From assembly GCF_000159995.1 (NCBI RefSeq), contig NZ_GG700642.1, forward strand, positions 1,355,742 through 1,419,741: a DNA stretch of 64,000 nt, given 5' to 3'. The translations under genes and the position numbers were made by a program. Each line of letters begins with the position of its first letter. The stretch's first letter is position 1. The stretch comes from Alloprevotella tannerae ATCC 51259 (GTDB lineage Bacteria > Bacteroidota > Bacteroidia > Bacteroidales > Bacteroidaceae). Below, piece by piece: positions 14,401 through 22,609 of the stretch. The notes under the pieces were generated by a model that ran no database searches, was not told where the DNA came from, and saw only the letters and a program-made list of their open reading frames with translations.

Positions 14401-16319
14401 TGCTTTGGAGTTTTATCGCCCTTGCGCTTTAGATTCTTCATGTGCGCCGAAGGCTGTTCGTTCTTATTTGTAGCTTGACGCAAGCCGGCGGGTTTCTGAG
14501 CCGTGAGCGCCCATTGCTTGAGGTCCCAAGCTTGATCCGTATCCCAGTTGGCCCGCACTTCGATGGCCTGCGGATAATAATAGACAGCCTCGGGCTGTCG
14601 CCGCTGCTCGTAATCGCCGGTGTCCCATTGGTTGTTGCCGTTTGCGTCAAAGAAGCAGCGCAAAAAGTATTTGCCGGGCTTCAGATAATAGAAGTCGGCC
14701 CGTCCCGCGTCGACGCGCACTTGGCGAACGATTTCCTTTTCCGATTGCAGGAGTTGGACGATGGTAGTCGAGTCGGCGTTGGTCAGCGTAACAAACAGAC
14801 TGCCCATTTCATCGGCCTTGGCGATGGAGAAATCGCGCTCCAGCGGCTTATTAACCAACCCGCTCAGACCGACGACGGCTGCGGAATCGACGACGATGCG
14901 ATACTGCTGCCCCGGTCTCCACGATCCGAGCAGCGTATAGCGCAGCAGTTGGCGGCGCTCCAAGATGAAGGGGACGGCGTGCAAGTTGCTATCTTCGCGG
15001 AGAAAGAGGTGAAACTTCGTTGTGTCGACTTGGACGAGCGGCTCTGCGGGCAGAAAATCGATATTCTTATTGGGCGGAAGCGGACTTTCAAACTTCTCGT
15101 TGAAATTCAAATGGGCCACGGGTGGCTGCTCACGCGAATAATCGCCTTTCTTGTGGCGGCGCTCCAATTCTTTTTCCCAGCGCGCCTTTTCCGCCGCCTG
15201 CTGTTGGGCCAGACGGGCATTGGTCAAGCGGGGTACGATTTCGAGCGTGTCGCTACGAAGTTCGTTGACGCCGGTAGAGTCGTTAGTCGCCATATATGAA
15301 TACAGCATACGCAGCGAGTCGATCGCAGCAACTTCGCGCCGACTTATCCAATATGTAATTGTGTCGTTGCCGGCCGAACGCTGCTCTATAAAAGCATCTT
15401 TTGCATCGAAGTTGAGCCCGCGCACGGTCGGAATTTCCTTGGAGGGAGCGGTAAAATAGACAGTAAAAGACTCCGGCCGCGCCCGCACGGTCTTAAGCAG
15501 TGCGCGGGGCTGATCTGCTCCGCGAAAAGCCAGCAGAACAACGTCGTCGGGCAGATAATGGGTATAAGAAATTGTACGAATAGAATCATAGCGCACGGTG
15601 TCGGCCCACAAAGTATCGTTGCGCGTATCGGCAAACGAACTCGGCTTGATCTCTTGCGCGCTGAAAGCTATTTCTTCGCCACGACTGTATTTGAAATCTC
15701 CGTCGCGGTCGCTCAAAGCGTAGATGCGATAAGTGCCGGGCGCCACGCCCTTAATCGAAAAGTGGCCGCGCTCATCTGTACGAGCTACGCGGTCGAAGGG
15801 TAGTTTGCTGAAAGCGCTATCGGACAAGTCGTGGTGCAAGCCAACTAAGATGCCTTTGACCGGATTTAAGTCGGCCGCATTGAGCACATTGCCCGCCACT
15901 TCCATCGTATCGACCAGCTCGCCCGTAGAGAAATAATAAGTGAAATTGCCCAAAGGGTTGCCCTCCGTAGCATCCTTGATCGCATCGGAAAAGTCGATGG
16001 TGTAAGTGGTATTTGGAAGCAGCGAATCGACCAGTTCGACGGTGATGCGCTTCCCTGAAATCTTAATCTCCGGCTGCTCGTGTTGCGGCGGCGAAACGAC
16101 GATCTTTTCGCTCGGATTCTCTACTTTGATGGCCTCGCTAAAGCCCAAAGTGACCTTTTTTACCTTCTTGACGTCGCGCTCACCCATCTGCGGCGAGAGC
16201 AAAGTGACAGTCGGCGGCGTCTCATCATAAGGTCCGCCGTCAGGCCCTTGACCGGGATTGGCGCAAGCGGCAACCAGCGCACACATTATTATATAGTAGA
16301 GGAGCGAAAAGGGCTTCAT
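14397..16319 (-). CDS. Large lipoprotein with N-terminal Ig-like (Big_5) domain
   Basis: A 640-residue lipoprotein with Cys19 in LVAAC. Residues of about 33-135 form a Big_5/SbsA-type Ig domain (PPTVTLLSPQMGERDV, ITVELVDSLLPNTTYTIDFSDAIKDATEGN). Then comes a carboxypeptidase-regulatory-like segment (GHFSIKGVAPGTYRIYALSDRDGDFKYSRGEE) and, at the end, a second such segment (GKYFLRCFFDANGNNQWDTGDY). The middle has no recognisable enzyme motif and includes a charged stretch near residues 365-395. It is probably a surface or outer-membrane structural protein. It lies 13 bp after the GH3-like gene and overlaps the DUF3108 gene by four bases. Confidence 0.85.
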   Translation of the reverse strand: MKPFSLLYYIIMCALVAACANPGQGPDGGPYDETPPTVTLLSPQMGERDVKKVKKVTLGFSEAIKVENPSEKIVVSPPQHEQPEIKISGKRITVELVDSLLPNTTYTIDFSDAIKDATEGNPLGNFTYYFSTGELVDTMEVAGNVLNAADLNPVKGILVGLHHDLSDSAFSKLPFDRVARTDERGHFSIKGVAPGTYRIYALSDRDGDFKYSRGEEIAFSAQEIKPSSFADTRNDTLWADTVRYDSIRTISYTHYLPDDVVLLAFRGADQPRALLKTVRARPESFTVYFTAPSKEIPTVRGLNFDAKDAFIEQRSAGNDTITYWISRREVAAIDSLRMLYSYMATNDSTGVNELRSDTLEIVPRLTNARLAQQQAAEKARWEKELERRHKKGDYSREQPPVAHLNFNEKFESPLPPNKNIDFLPAEPLVQVDTTKFHLFLREDSNLHAVPFILERRQLLRYTLLGSWRPGQQYRIVVDSAAVVGLSGLVNKPLERDFSIAKADEMGSLFVTLTNADSTTIVQLLQSEKEIVRQVRVDAGRADFYYLKPGKYFLRCFFDANGNNQWDTGDYEQRRQPEAVYYYPQAIEVRANWDTDQAWDLKQWALTAQKPAGLRQATNKNEQPSAHMKNLKRKGDKTPKQ

Positions 16320-16332
16320 AAGGATGGGAAAA

Positions 16333-17901
16333 TTAACTGCGCGAGGATTCTGCTACATCGCCGCCGCCTCGCGCTGCGCGCTCGGCGAGCACTTCTGCGT
16401 TGAGCTGAAGAATTTCGTCGATGATGGTGCGATTATTGCTTAAACGCGGCACTTTATGCTGCCCTCCAAGTTTGCCTTTTCTGCGTAGCCATTCATCGAA
16501 AAGCCCGCGTTCGGCTACGATTACTTCGAGCGGCTGGAGCGTAATACTCTTGTCGCGCTTGGCTTCGTAATCGGAATTGAGGTGTTGCAAAGTTTCGTCG
16601 AGAATGCGCGCGAAATAGTCGCGATTATCCGGCTCGCGGGCAAAGTCAATCACCCATTGGTGCCGGCATTTCGCACGCTCGTCCATATAAACCGGCGCGG
16701 CGGTATAATCTTTTACGACGGCGCCGGTCTGCCGACAAGCTTCAGCCAAGCCGCGCTCAGCATTATCTACGATCAATTCCTCACCAAAGGCATTGATAAA
16801 GCTCTTTGTGCGCCCCGTAATCACGAATTTATAAGGATTGCGCGAAGTAAACTTGACGGTATCTCCAATCATATAGCGCCAAAGCCCGCCGGAAGTCGTA
16901 ATGAGCAAGGCATAGTTGCGCCCGGTCTCGATGGCCCACAAAGGAAGTATAGTCGGGTCGGTCGAATCTACCTCCTCAAGCGGAATAAATTCGTAGAACA
17001 CACCGTAATCCAGCATCAAGAGCATCGCAGCATCGTTCGGATCATCTTGTAATCCAAAGAAGCCTTCACTGGCATTGTAGGTCTCCATATAATGCATTGA
17101 CGGCGTGGGCAGCAATTGCCGGTAAAGCTCGCGATAAGGCGTGAAAGCGATACCGCCGTGAAAGAAAACTTCCAGATTGGGCCACACTTCGGCAAGATTG
17201 TCTTTACCTGACAACTCGATGACGCGTTGCAAGACGCTCAACATCCACGACGGAACGCCACTGATGCTTGTTATGTTTTTATGGAGCGACTCGCGGGCTA
17301 TGCGATCGCGCTTCTCTTCAAAATCGGCCAGCAGCGCGGTATGCTTATTGGGCACGCGAAGCAGATTAACCAAGGGATTGATGTTTTCAATCAAGATGGC
17401 ACTGAGATCACCTACGATGGAGTGTGGCGTATTATAGTTGGGCGCGTGACTACCGCCGAGAATCAAACCCCGACCCGAGAAAAAGTTGCTCGAGGGATGA
17501 TTATGGAGATACAAAACCACCGCATCGCGACCGCCGGCATAGTGCGTATCGTGCAAACCCGCTTTCGTCACGGGGATAAACTTACTCTTGTCGTTCGTTG
17601 TCCCCGAAGATTTGGCATACCATTTAACCTTGCCCGGCCAGAGCAGGTCTCGCTCACCGTGGCGCATCTTATCGATGTCGTCTTTCAAGTCTTCGTAAGT
17701 ACTAACCCTAACTTGTCGGGCGAAATCATCGTAGGAGTCGATGTCTTCAAAAGCATTTCTATGGCCGAAAGCCGTATCTTCTGCCGTCCGAATCAATTTG
17801 GATAGGACGCGGCGTTGGATTTCCTCAGCCGCCTCTGCATAGCGATCTATGGCAGCCTTGCGCTGCGCGAAAAAAGGACGTATATAGCGGGTCAAGCCCA
17901 T
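16333..17901 (-). CDS. GH3 (auxin-responsive promoter-like) family acyl-adenylate ligase
   Basis: A 522-residue member of the GH3 family, an ANL-superfamily branch that adenylates carboxylates and passes them to an amine or thiol; the bacterial substrate is unknown. Seen: the phosphate-binding loop YAKSSGTTNDKSKFIPVT, the EGFFG and LLITTSGGLWRYMIGDTVKFTSR core motifs, and the C-terminal hinge ITGRTKSFINAFGEELIVDNAE. I choose the ATG at 17901 because a near-perfect promoter (17926-17957) lies just before it; the longer frame to 17988 would read through that promoter. It heads the three-gene minus-strand operon. Confidence 0.9.
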   Translation of the reverse strand: MGLTRYIRPFFAQRKAAIDRYAEAAEEIQRRVLSKLIRTAEDTAFGHRNAFEDIDSYDDFARQVRVSTYEDLKDDIDKMRHGERDLLWPGKVKWYAKSSGTTNDKSKFIPVTKAGLHDTHYAGGRDAVVLYLHNHPSSNFFSGRGLILGGSHAPNYNTPHSIVGDLSAILIENINPLVNLLRVPNKHTALLADFEEKRDRIARESLHKNITSISGVPSWMLSVLQRVIELSGKDNLAEVWPNLEVFFHGGIAFTPYRELYRQLLPTPSMHYMETYNASEGFFGLQDDPNDAAMLLMLDYGVFYEFIPLEEVDSTDPTILPLWAIETGRNYALLITTSGGLWRYMIGDTVKFTSRNPYKFVITGRTKSFINAFGEELIVDNAERGLAEACRQTGAVVKDYTAAPVYMDERAKCRHQWVIDFAREPDNRDYFARILDETLQHLNSDYEAKRDKSITLQPLEVIVAERGLFDEWLRRKGKLGGQHKVPRLSNNRTIIDEILQLNAEVLAERAARGGGDVAESSRS

Positions 17902-17925
17902 TCGTTTGATTGTTCTGATTTGTGG

Positions 17926-17957
17926 CAAAATTACCACAAGAGGGGGGATAAGCCAAA
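17926..17957 (-). promoter_or_regulatory. Promoter of the GH3/Ig/DUF3108 operon
   Basis: On the minus strand TTTG (17954-17957), 20 bp, then TAATTTTG (17926-17933): a near-perfect Bacteroidetes sigma-ABfr promoter, about 25 bp before the ATG at 17901. It decides the start codon. Confidence 0.85.
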
Positions 17958-18217
17958 GAATTTGCGCTTTTTTAGCGAGAAGCCACACTTTCCACCACGT
18001 TTGTCAAGGCTGAAAACGGAAAAAACAAGCGACAGAGGCAGCAAGCGTTGGCGGAGAAAATATAAAAGTGTAGCGAGAGCAATGAGAAATCAGTGGCCTA
18101 CCAACAGAAATAAAATATTCTATGCGCAGACACATAAGTCTAATGGCCAAGCACATACGTACCTACAACTGCACTTTGATTAGTAAACTAAAGGAACTAA
18201 ACGATTTCTTAGCTCAT

Positions 18218-19112
18218 AAGCCCCAAGGCTTGGTCTTTTACGCTTTCCGCCGACGGGCATTCGCTTATTTTTGAAAGACCAACCCTATGGGGTTGTCAAT
18301 TTACCTATGATCCGAGACAGCGTTGACGTTGCACGTCAACACTGCCCTACCAAAAGACTAACCCCGATGGGGTTATTGGTGGACGAAACTATGCGAAAAC
18401 AATATAATTTCAAGCGGAACATCTGACACGCATACGTGTTATTGATCCCAAGACAATTATAAACTCGAATGTAAACGCGCAAAACATCCCCAACAAGCCC
18501 TTAGGCTTGGTCTTTTGGTAGGGCAGGCGTTGGAACGAAGCGACAACCCTGCCATAGTTCGCCGCAATGTGCAACCCCTTAGGGTTGGTCTTTCAAAATA
18601 TCCGCATATAGCCGTTTGTATATGCTGATAAATCAAACCACCAAAGCCCATCCCTGCGATACAAGCCCTTAGGCTTGGTCTTTTGGCAGGGCAGGCGTTG
18701 GGGCGAAGCGCCAACCCTGCCATAGTTCGCCGCAAAAATGCAACCCCTTAGGGTTGGTCTCTCAAAACCGTCCACATATAGGCGTGTAAATACACAGATA
18801 AACCCAAACCACCAAAGCCCACCCCTGCACCACAAGCCCTTAGGCTTGGTCTTTTGGCAGGGCAGGCGTTGGAGCGAAGCGACAACCCTGCCACAATCCG
18901 CCGCAATGTGCAACCCCTTAGGGTCGGTCTCTCAAAACCGTCCGCATATAGGCGTGTAAATACACAGATAAGCCCAAACCGGCAAAGCTCACTCCCGCAA
19001 CAGCAAGCCCTAAGGCTTGGTCTTTTGGCAGGGCAGGCGTTGGAGCGAAGCGACAACCCTGCCATAGTTCGTCGCAAAAATGCAACCCCTTAGGGTTGGT
19101 CTTTCAAAATCG
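18218..19112. repeat. Left array of ~100-bp palindromic repeats
   Basis: The array opens with a divergent unit (18218-18374, containing GTTGACG-ttgca-CGTCAAC and AACCCCGATGGGGTT). Then four near-identical units begin at 18495, 18663, 18834 and 19005 (period 168-171 bp). Each unit is bounded by AAGCCCTTAGGCTT on one side and AACCCCTTAGGGTT on the other, with an inner inverted repeat (GGGCAGG / CCCTGCC) around a GCGAAGCG loop. Spacers of about 60 bp are also conserved. The array leads into the promoter of the HU-like gene. Open frames running through it (repeating AGLSLRSNACPAKRPS) are artefacts of the repeat. Confidence 0.93.
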
Positions 19113-19150
19113 TCCGCAGATTAGCTTATTATCAACGGTTTATAGCGCGT

Positions 19151-19181
19151 TTTGTCGACTCGACGGAAATGCTTACCTTTG
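19151..19181 (+). promoter_or_regulatory. HU-like gene 1 promoter and leader hairpin
   Basis: TTTG (19151-19154), 19 bp, TACCTTTG (19174-19181): an exact consensus promoter. The roughly 55-nt leader contains a CAAGGGCG-agga-GCGCTCTTG hairpin at about 19188-19209, which in the second copy pairs perfectly. Confidence 0.88.
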
Positions 19182-19242
19182 CATACGCAAGGGCGAGGAG
19201 CGCTCTTGGCTTAATTATTCACCAATTAAATCTATACCAACA

Positions 19243-19653
19243 ATGATTAAATTCGTTATCAGAGCGAAGAAAAATCCGCTCAAGAGAGATCAAGTGAAAT
19301 TTTATCCCCAGATGGCGCCGGGCGTGCCCGTAATGCTACCTACGATTGTCGGGCGCATCGAGAAGCGTTCGGGCGTATCTTCTGCCTCCGTCAAGGCGGT
19401 GTTGGATGCCCTGCAATATGAGATTCTTCAAACACTCTCCGATGGTAATTCGGTTCGCTTAGGTGATCTCGGCTCTTTTCGCCTGACGATGCACGGCGAA
19501 GGCGCGTCGACGGCGAAAGAGGCAAAGGAAAAAGGCGCGAATCTCATTAAGCGCGTGAGCGTGCGGTTCACGAAAAGCAGTACGATGCGTATGGCTCTCG
19601 ACAAGCGCAACTTAATCTTCGGTGCGCAAGACGATATCCGGAATGCGAAGTAG
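19243..19653 (+). CDS. HU-like DNA-binding protein, copy 1
   Basis: A 136-residue basic protein of the Bacteroidetes HU-related family (TIGR01201-like). The start at 19243 follows directly on the promoter; the longer frame would translate the palindromic array. It begins MIKFVIRAKKNPLKRDQVKF and has the HU helical core (SASVKAVLDALQYEILQTLSDGNSVRLGDLGSFRLT), a basic arm region, and a C-terminal tail of about 30 residues longer than plain HU. It probably compacts or bends DNA. A near-identical copy lies inverted at 32599-33009; they differ at four residues (Pro29/Ala, Pro33/Arg, Ala117/Val, Ala135/Val). Confidence 0.92.
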   Translation: MIKFVIRAKKNPLKRDQVKFYPQMAPGVPVMLPTIVGRIEKRSGVSSASVKAVLDALQYEILQTLSDGNSVRLGDLGSFRLTMHGEGASTAKEAKEKGANLIKRVSVRFTKSSTMRMALDKRNLIFGAQDDIRNAK

Positions 19654-19705
19654 GTAAAGATGGCGGCACAACTTAGTGCCGGCAAAAAATTACATTTAAT
19701 AAAGG

Positions 19706-19739
19706 CCGCGTTTTCAACCGATGAAAGCGCGGTTTTTTT
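19706..19739 (+). terminator. Terminator of HU-like gene 1
   Basis: CCGCGTTTTC pairs with GAAAGCGCGG around a 7-nt loop and is followed by seven T. Confidence 0.9.
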
Positions 19740-19789
19740 CGTGTTTTGTCGAAAATGGGCGGTTGATCTTTCACACAAGGCTAAGGATC

Positions 19790-19905
19790 ATTCCAACTTT
19801 CTCCTATGATCGTAAAAATTGTCTTAGGTGAAAGTTTGAAGAGTCTTATAGGAGAATTAAAATTGTCTTATAGGAGAATTTTTCGGATCATAGGGGAAAG
19901 TTTGG
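19790..19905. repeat. TAGGAGAATTAAAATT element, copy 1
   Basis: Outer arms ACTTTCTCCTATGATC / GATCATAGGGGAAAGT enclose two copies of GTCTTATAGGAGAATT (one base different) and a related TCTTAGGTGAAAG. A matching inverted copy lies at 32345-32465, and a weaker relative at about 56240-56305. Confidence 0.8.
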
Positions 19906-20430
19906 CGGCGGTGCGGAGTGTGTTGCGGCGGGGAGGTTTGGACGGTGTTTTATCCATAAATCTGCGATGAAACCGCCGTTTTTTGCGCTTTTTTGTCGTT
20001 TTCTGCGTGTAATTTTTGGGGTGAAAGCAGAGGATATTATCAATGGAGGAGGAATTTTTCAGGTTTTTCGATCCGATTTTGAGGCGAATGAGTTGTTGTA
20101 TGAGTCTGTTTTTCAAACTTATTTGGGGGCTTTTGTGTGCGCTCAAAGAAATGTAAATAGTTGAATATATGCATATTAAACACCTTATCCGCTTTCAAGC
20201 GTTCGCGAAGTGAAGATGAGCGAACGGGGGCGCGGGCGGGCTTATGATTGCTCATTTTTGTTGGGAAATTGTCTCCTGTTTTCAAGATCATAAAATGGTG
20301 GACATTTGAAGCAAAAAAAAGTTCGAGAAAAATAAGGCAAGGGCCGAATTTACTCTTTCACATTTATTCACATGTGATGCGTTTTTGAGACTACTTTTGT
20401 TCATTATCAGCGATTTAAGGTATACCCCAT

Positions 20431-20506
20431 GTCCGATTAGAGCAAGTCGGGGAAAATGAAAAATGTCCGATTAGAGCATATTTTTGTCCGATTAGAGCAA
20501 GTCGGT
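20431..20506. repeat. Three direct repeats GTCCGATTAGAGCA
   Basis: Perfect 14-mers at 20431, 20465 and 20486; two are extended to AGTCGG. Spacing is 34 and 21 bp. They lie 45-120 bp upstream of the small gene at 20552 and look like operator sites. Confidence 0.85.
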
Positions 20507-20551
20507 TAGGGGTAAAACGTCCGAACTTTGCAGTGTGAAAGATAAAAATCT

Positions 20552-20785
20552 ATGACTGAGAACGAAAAAAGAAAACAATCGAGAAAGAAATTACAAGAAC
20601 AGCGAGCAGCCACTCAGCGTTTCTTGGCGGATCGATTGGATTTTTTGGAAACAATCAGAGATATTGTCAACGCAGAATTGGATCGCCGAAAAGATGAATA
20701 TACCTCGCACGCTGAAGAAACAACAAAAAGATTGCCGGCGAAGCGATGCAAGTTTTGCCAATGGTTGGACGAATTATGGGAGTGA
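20552..20785 (+). CDS. Small hypothetical protein
   Basis: A 77-residue protein, highly charged and probably helical (KKLQEQRAATQRFLADRLDFLETIRDIVNAELDRR would form a coiled coil, residues 12-45), ending in CKFCQWLDELWE with a Cys-x2-Cys pair. I do not recognise a family. Support for a real gene: a -7-like element GAACTTTG (20523-20530) just upstream, three direct repeats in front, and a composition unlike random frames. It could be an orphan regulator or an accessory-island gene. Confidence 0.5.
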   Translation: MTENEKRKQSRKKLQEQRAATQRFLADRLDFLETIRDIVNAELDRRKDEYTSHAEETTKRLPAKRCKFCQWLDELWE

Positions 20786-20933
20786 GGCGCTAAGGCAACA
20801 TATATGCGTGTAAGAAGTGTCATTCTAAAATTCTAAAAAGTAAATAAGCAATTCATTTTTAACAACCACAAACGCCCGAGCCTCCGATACGGCGTTACTT
20901 CGAAAGGAGTTTCAACAGGGAGGCATATATATT

Positions 20934-22337
20934 ATGAAACAACATTTACTTAAACACAGCTATGCGGCAATCGTCGCGCTGTTCATCGCGATGTTTGCCC
21001 TGCCGAAGCCGGCACAGGCGCAGACCAAGTACAATCTCGAGATTGCCGGCAAGCAGGTAACCTCAGACAACTGCAACAACCTTTCTGTGATTCCTGGCGT
21101 GAGCGGAACGGTAAGATACGATCCTTCGCAGAAAATTCTTACGCTAGAAAATGCGACCATTAATGCAGGCAAAGAACAAGCGCTTGTATCGCGTACAGAT
21201 GGCTTGACCATCAAACTTATCGGCACTAACAATCTCAGTTCATCGGGAGCGACCATGGGCATTACCGAGGCGCTGACTATCACCGGCGAAGGAGCCACAC
21301 TGAATGTGGTGAGCGAGACTATTTGTGCTGTCTATTCTAATACGGCTGACATAACCATAGAGAATTGTAACGTGAACCTCAAAGGGGAGTATGGATTCTT
21401 AGCGAGAAATGATGATAAACCGGAAAGCCTCATCATTAAGGAGGCAAAAGTAACCATCGATGGAAAGCAGGGTACTATCGAAGATTTCACCCACCTTACG
21501 ATGAAAGGTTGCGGCATCATCCAACCTGAGGGGGCAGTATTTGATGAATCAAGGAAGACCGTAGTAGTCAATGGTGAGCGCGTAAAAGGTAAGCTGGTTA
21601 TTGCGCCAAATATCTACGATCTTCAGATTGTCGGCAATGATGTAACTTTCGACAACTGCGGCGACCTCACCATTTTTGACGGAGTAAGCGGAACGGTGAA
21701 GTATGACCCAACCAATAAAGTTCTTACGCTGAAGGATGCCATCATCAGTTCAACAGCCACAAATGCCATCGTTTCGCACATCGATGGCTTAACGATAGAG
21801 CTCATTGGCACAAACAGCCTGACTACTAAAGAAAACTCAACGCTCAGCTTCACTCATCCGTTGACCCTTACCGGCGGCGGCACACTCAATGTGAAGAGCC
21901 AGACAGACTGTGCTGTCTTTGCAAATGAAACCAACCTCACCATCAACAACTGCACCGTGAACGCTGAGAGCGGAGCATACGGCATTGCAGGACGGGATGG
22001 TTCAAACGAAAAGTTACTTATCAGGAATGCTACGGTAACAGCAGAAGGAAAAGATGGTTCTATCTGCGACTTCGCTTCACTCACACTGGAATATAGCAAC
22101 ATCACGCAACCCTCGGGGGCAAGATTCGACGAATCAGCGCACGCTGTAGTGCTCAATGGAGAAAAAGTAAAGAGCAAGATTGTAATCACAAGAGACCCGG
22201 CCGGCATCGACACGCCGACGATCGACACTGCTACCAAGCAGGGCATCTATACACTCAGCGGCGCGAAGCTTGACGGTAAAGTAGAAGACCTGCCGAAGGG
22301 TATATATATTATCAACGGCAAAAAAGTAGTAAAGTAA
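20934..22337 (+). CDS. Secreted protein of two ~200-residue beta-rich repeats with Prevotella-type C-terminal tail
   Basis: A 467-residue exported protein. The signal peptide covers residues 1-29 (PAQAQ). Two homologous halves follow, about residues 31-225 and 227-425: each opens with (Y/D)(N/L)L-I-G--VT-DNC--L----GVSGTV-YDP, then LTL-(N/D)A-I, DGLTI-LIGTN-L, TLNV-S-T-CAV and VVLNGE-VK. The repeated short strands suggest a beta-helix or stacked-strand fold, as in surface or carbohydrate-binding proteins. The last 30 residues (QGIYTLSGAKLDGK, LPKGIYIINGKKVVK) match the tail common on secreted Prevotella proteins, probably a sorting or anchoring signal. Function unknown. A GGAGG lies 16 bp before the ATG. 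Confidence 0.85.
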   Translation: MKQHLLKHSYAAIVALFIAMFALPKPAQAQTKYNLEIAGKQVTSDNCNNLSVIPGVSGTVRYDPSQKILTLENATINAGKEQALVSRTDGLTIKLIGTNNLSSSGATMGITEALTITGEGATLNVVSETICAVYSNTADITIENCNVNLKGEYGFLARNDDKPESLIIKEAKVTIDGKQGTIEDFTHLTMKGCGIIQPEGAVFDESRKTVVVNGERVKGKLVIAPNIYDLQIVGNDVTFDNCGDLTIFDGVSGTVKYDPTNKVLTLKDAIISSTATNAIVSHIDGLTIELIGTNSLTTKENSTLSFTHPLTLTGGGTLNVKSQTDCAVFANETNLTINNCTVNAESGAYGIAGRDGSNEKLLIRNATVTAEGKDGSICDFASLTLEYSNITQPSGARFDESAHAVVLNGEKVKSKIVITRDPAGIDTPTIDTATKQGIYTLSGAKLDGKVEDLPKGIYIINGKKVVK

Positions 22338-22577
22338 TGATTTAATGGTTAGTAATAATGAGTGAGTAGCGTGATGGTTGGCGATGTGTGTTGACAACGG
22401 TTGAGGTAATACGTCAACTAAGCATCGCCAACCCCACGCGTCTTTCTTTCCTTGCACTTGTTCGTGCGGCACAGCATCGTGGCGCTCCGACAATTCTCTC
22501 ACACTTTTCTTCGCACCACCTATGCGGTCGGGCAAAGAAAAGTGTTCTTTTTCTGTCCGTTATTACGCCCCTTTAAG

Positions 22578-22585
22578 TAATTTTG
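22578..22585 (+). promoter_or_regulatory. -7 element for sbcDC
   Basis: TAATTTTG matches TAnnTTTG exactly, 24 bp before the ATG at 22610. It overlaps the TTG at 22583, ruling that out as the start codon. The -33 box is poor. Confidence 0.65.
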
Positions 22586-22609
22586 CGCAAAATAAAAAGA
22601 ACGACAACT

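Larger units (their letters stand above)
18585..19995 (+). repeat. Left arm of a large inverted duplication (with 32215-33500)
   Basis: From the last palindromic units through the HU-like gene, its terminator and the TAGGAGAATT element, this stretch matches the reverse complement of 32215-33500 almost base for base over long blocks. Boundaries are approximate. Confidence 0.85.
19740..20551. other. Intergenic region with TAGGAGAATT element and three direct repeats; no gene seen
   Basis: It holds the 19790-19905 inverted/direct repeat element, an unremarkable stretch, then three copies of GTCCGATTAGAGCA (20431, 20465, 20486) before the small gene at 20552. Open frames here look random. Confidence 0.7.

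Noticed and set aside
18457-19093. Several open frames repeating AGLSLRSNACPAKRPS and similar on both strands
   Set aside because: They are translations of the palindromic repeats, occur in either direction, and have no promoter or family match.
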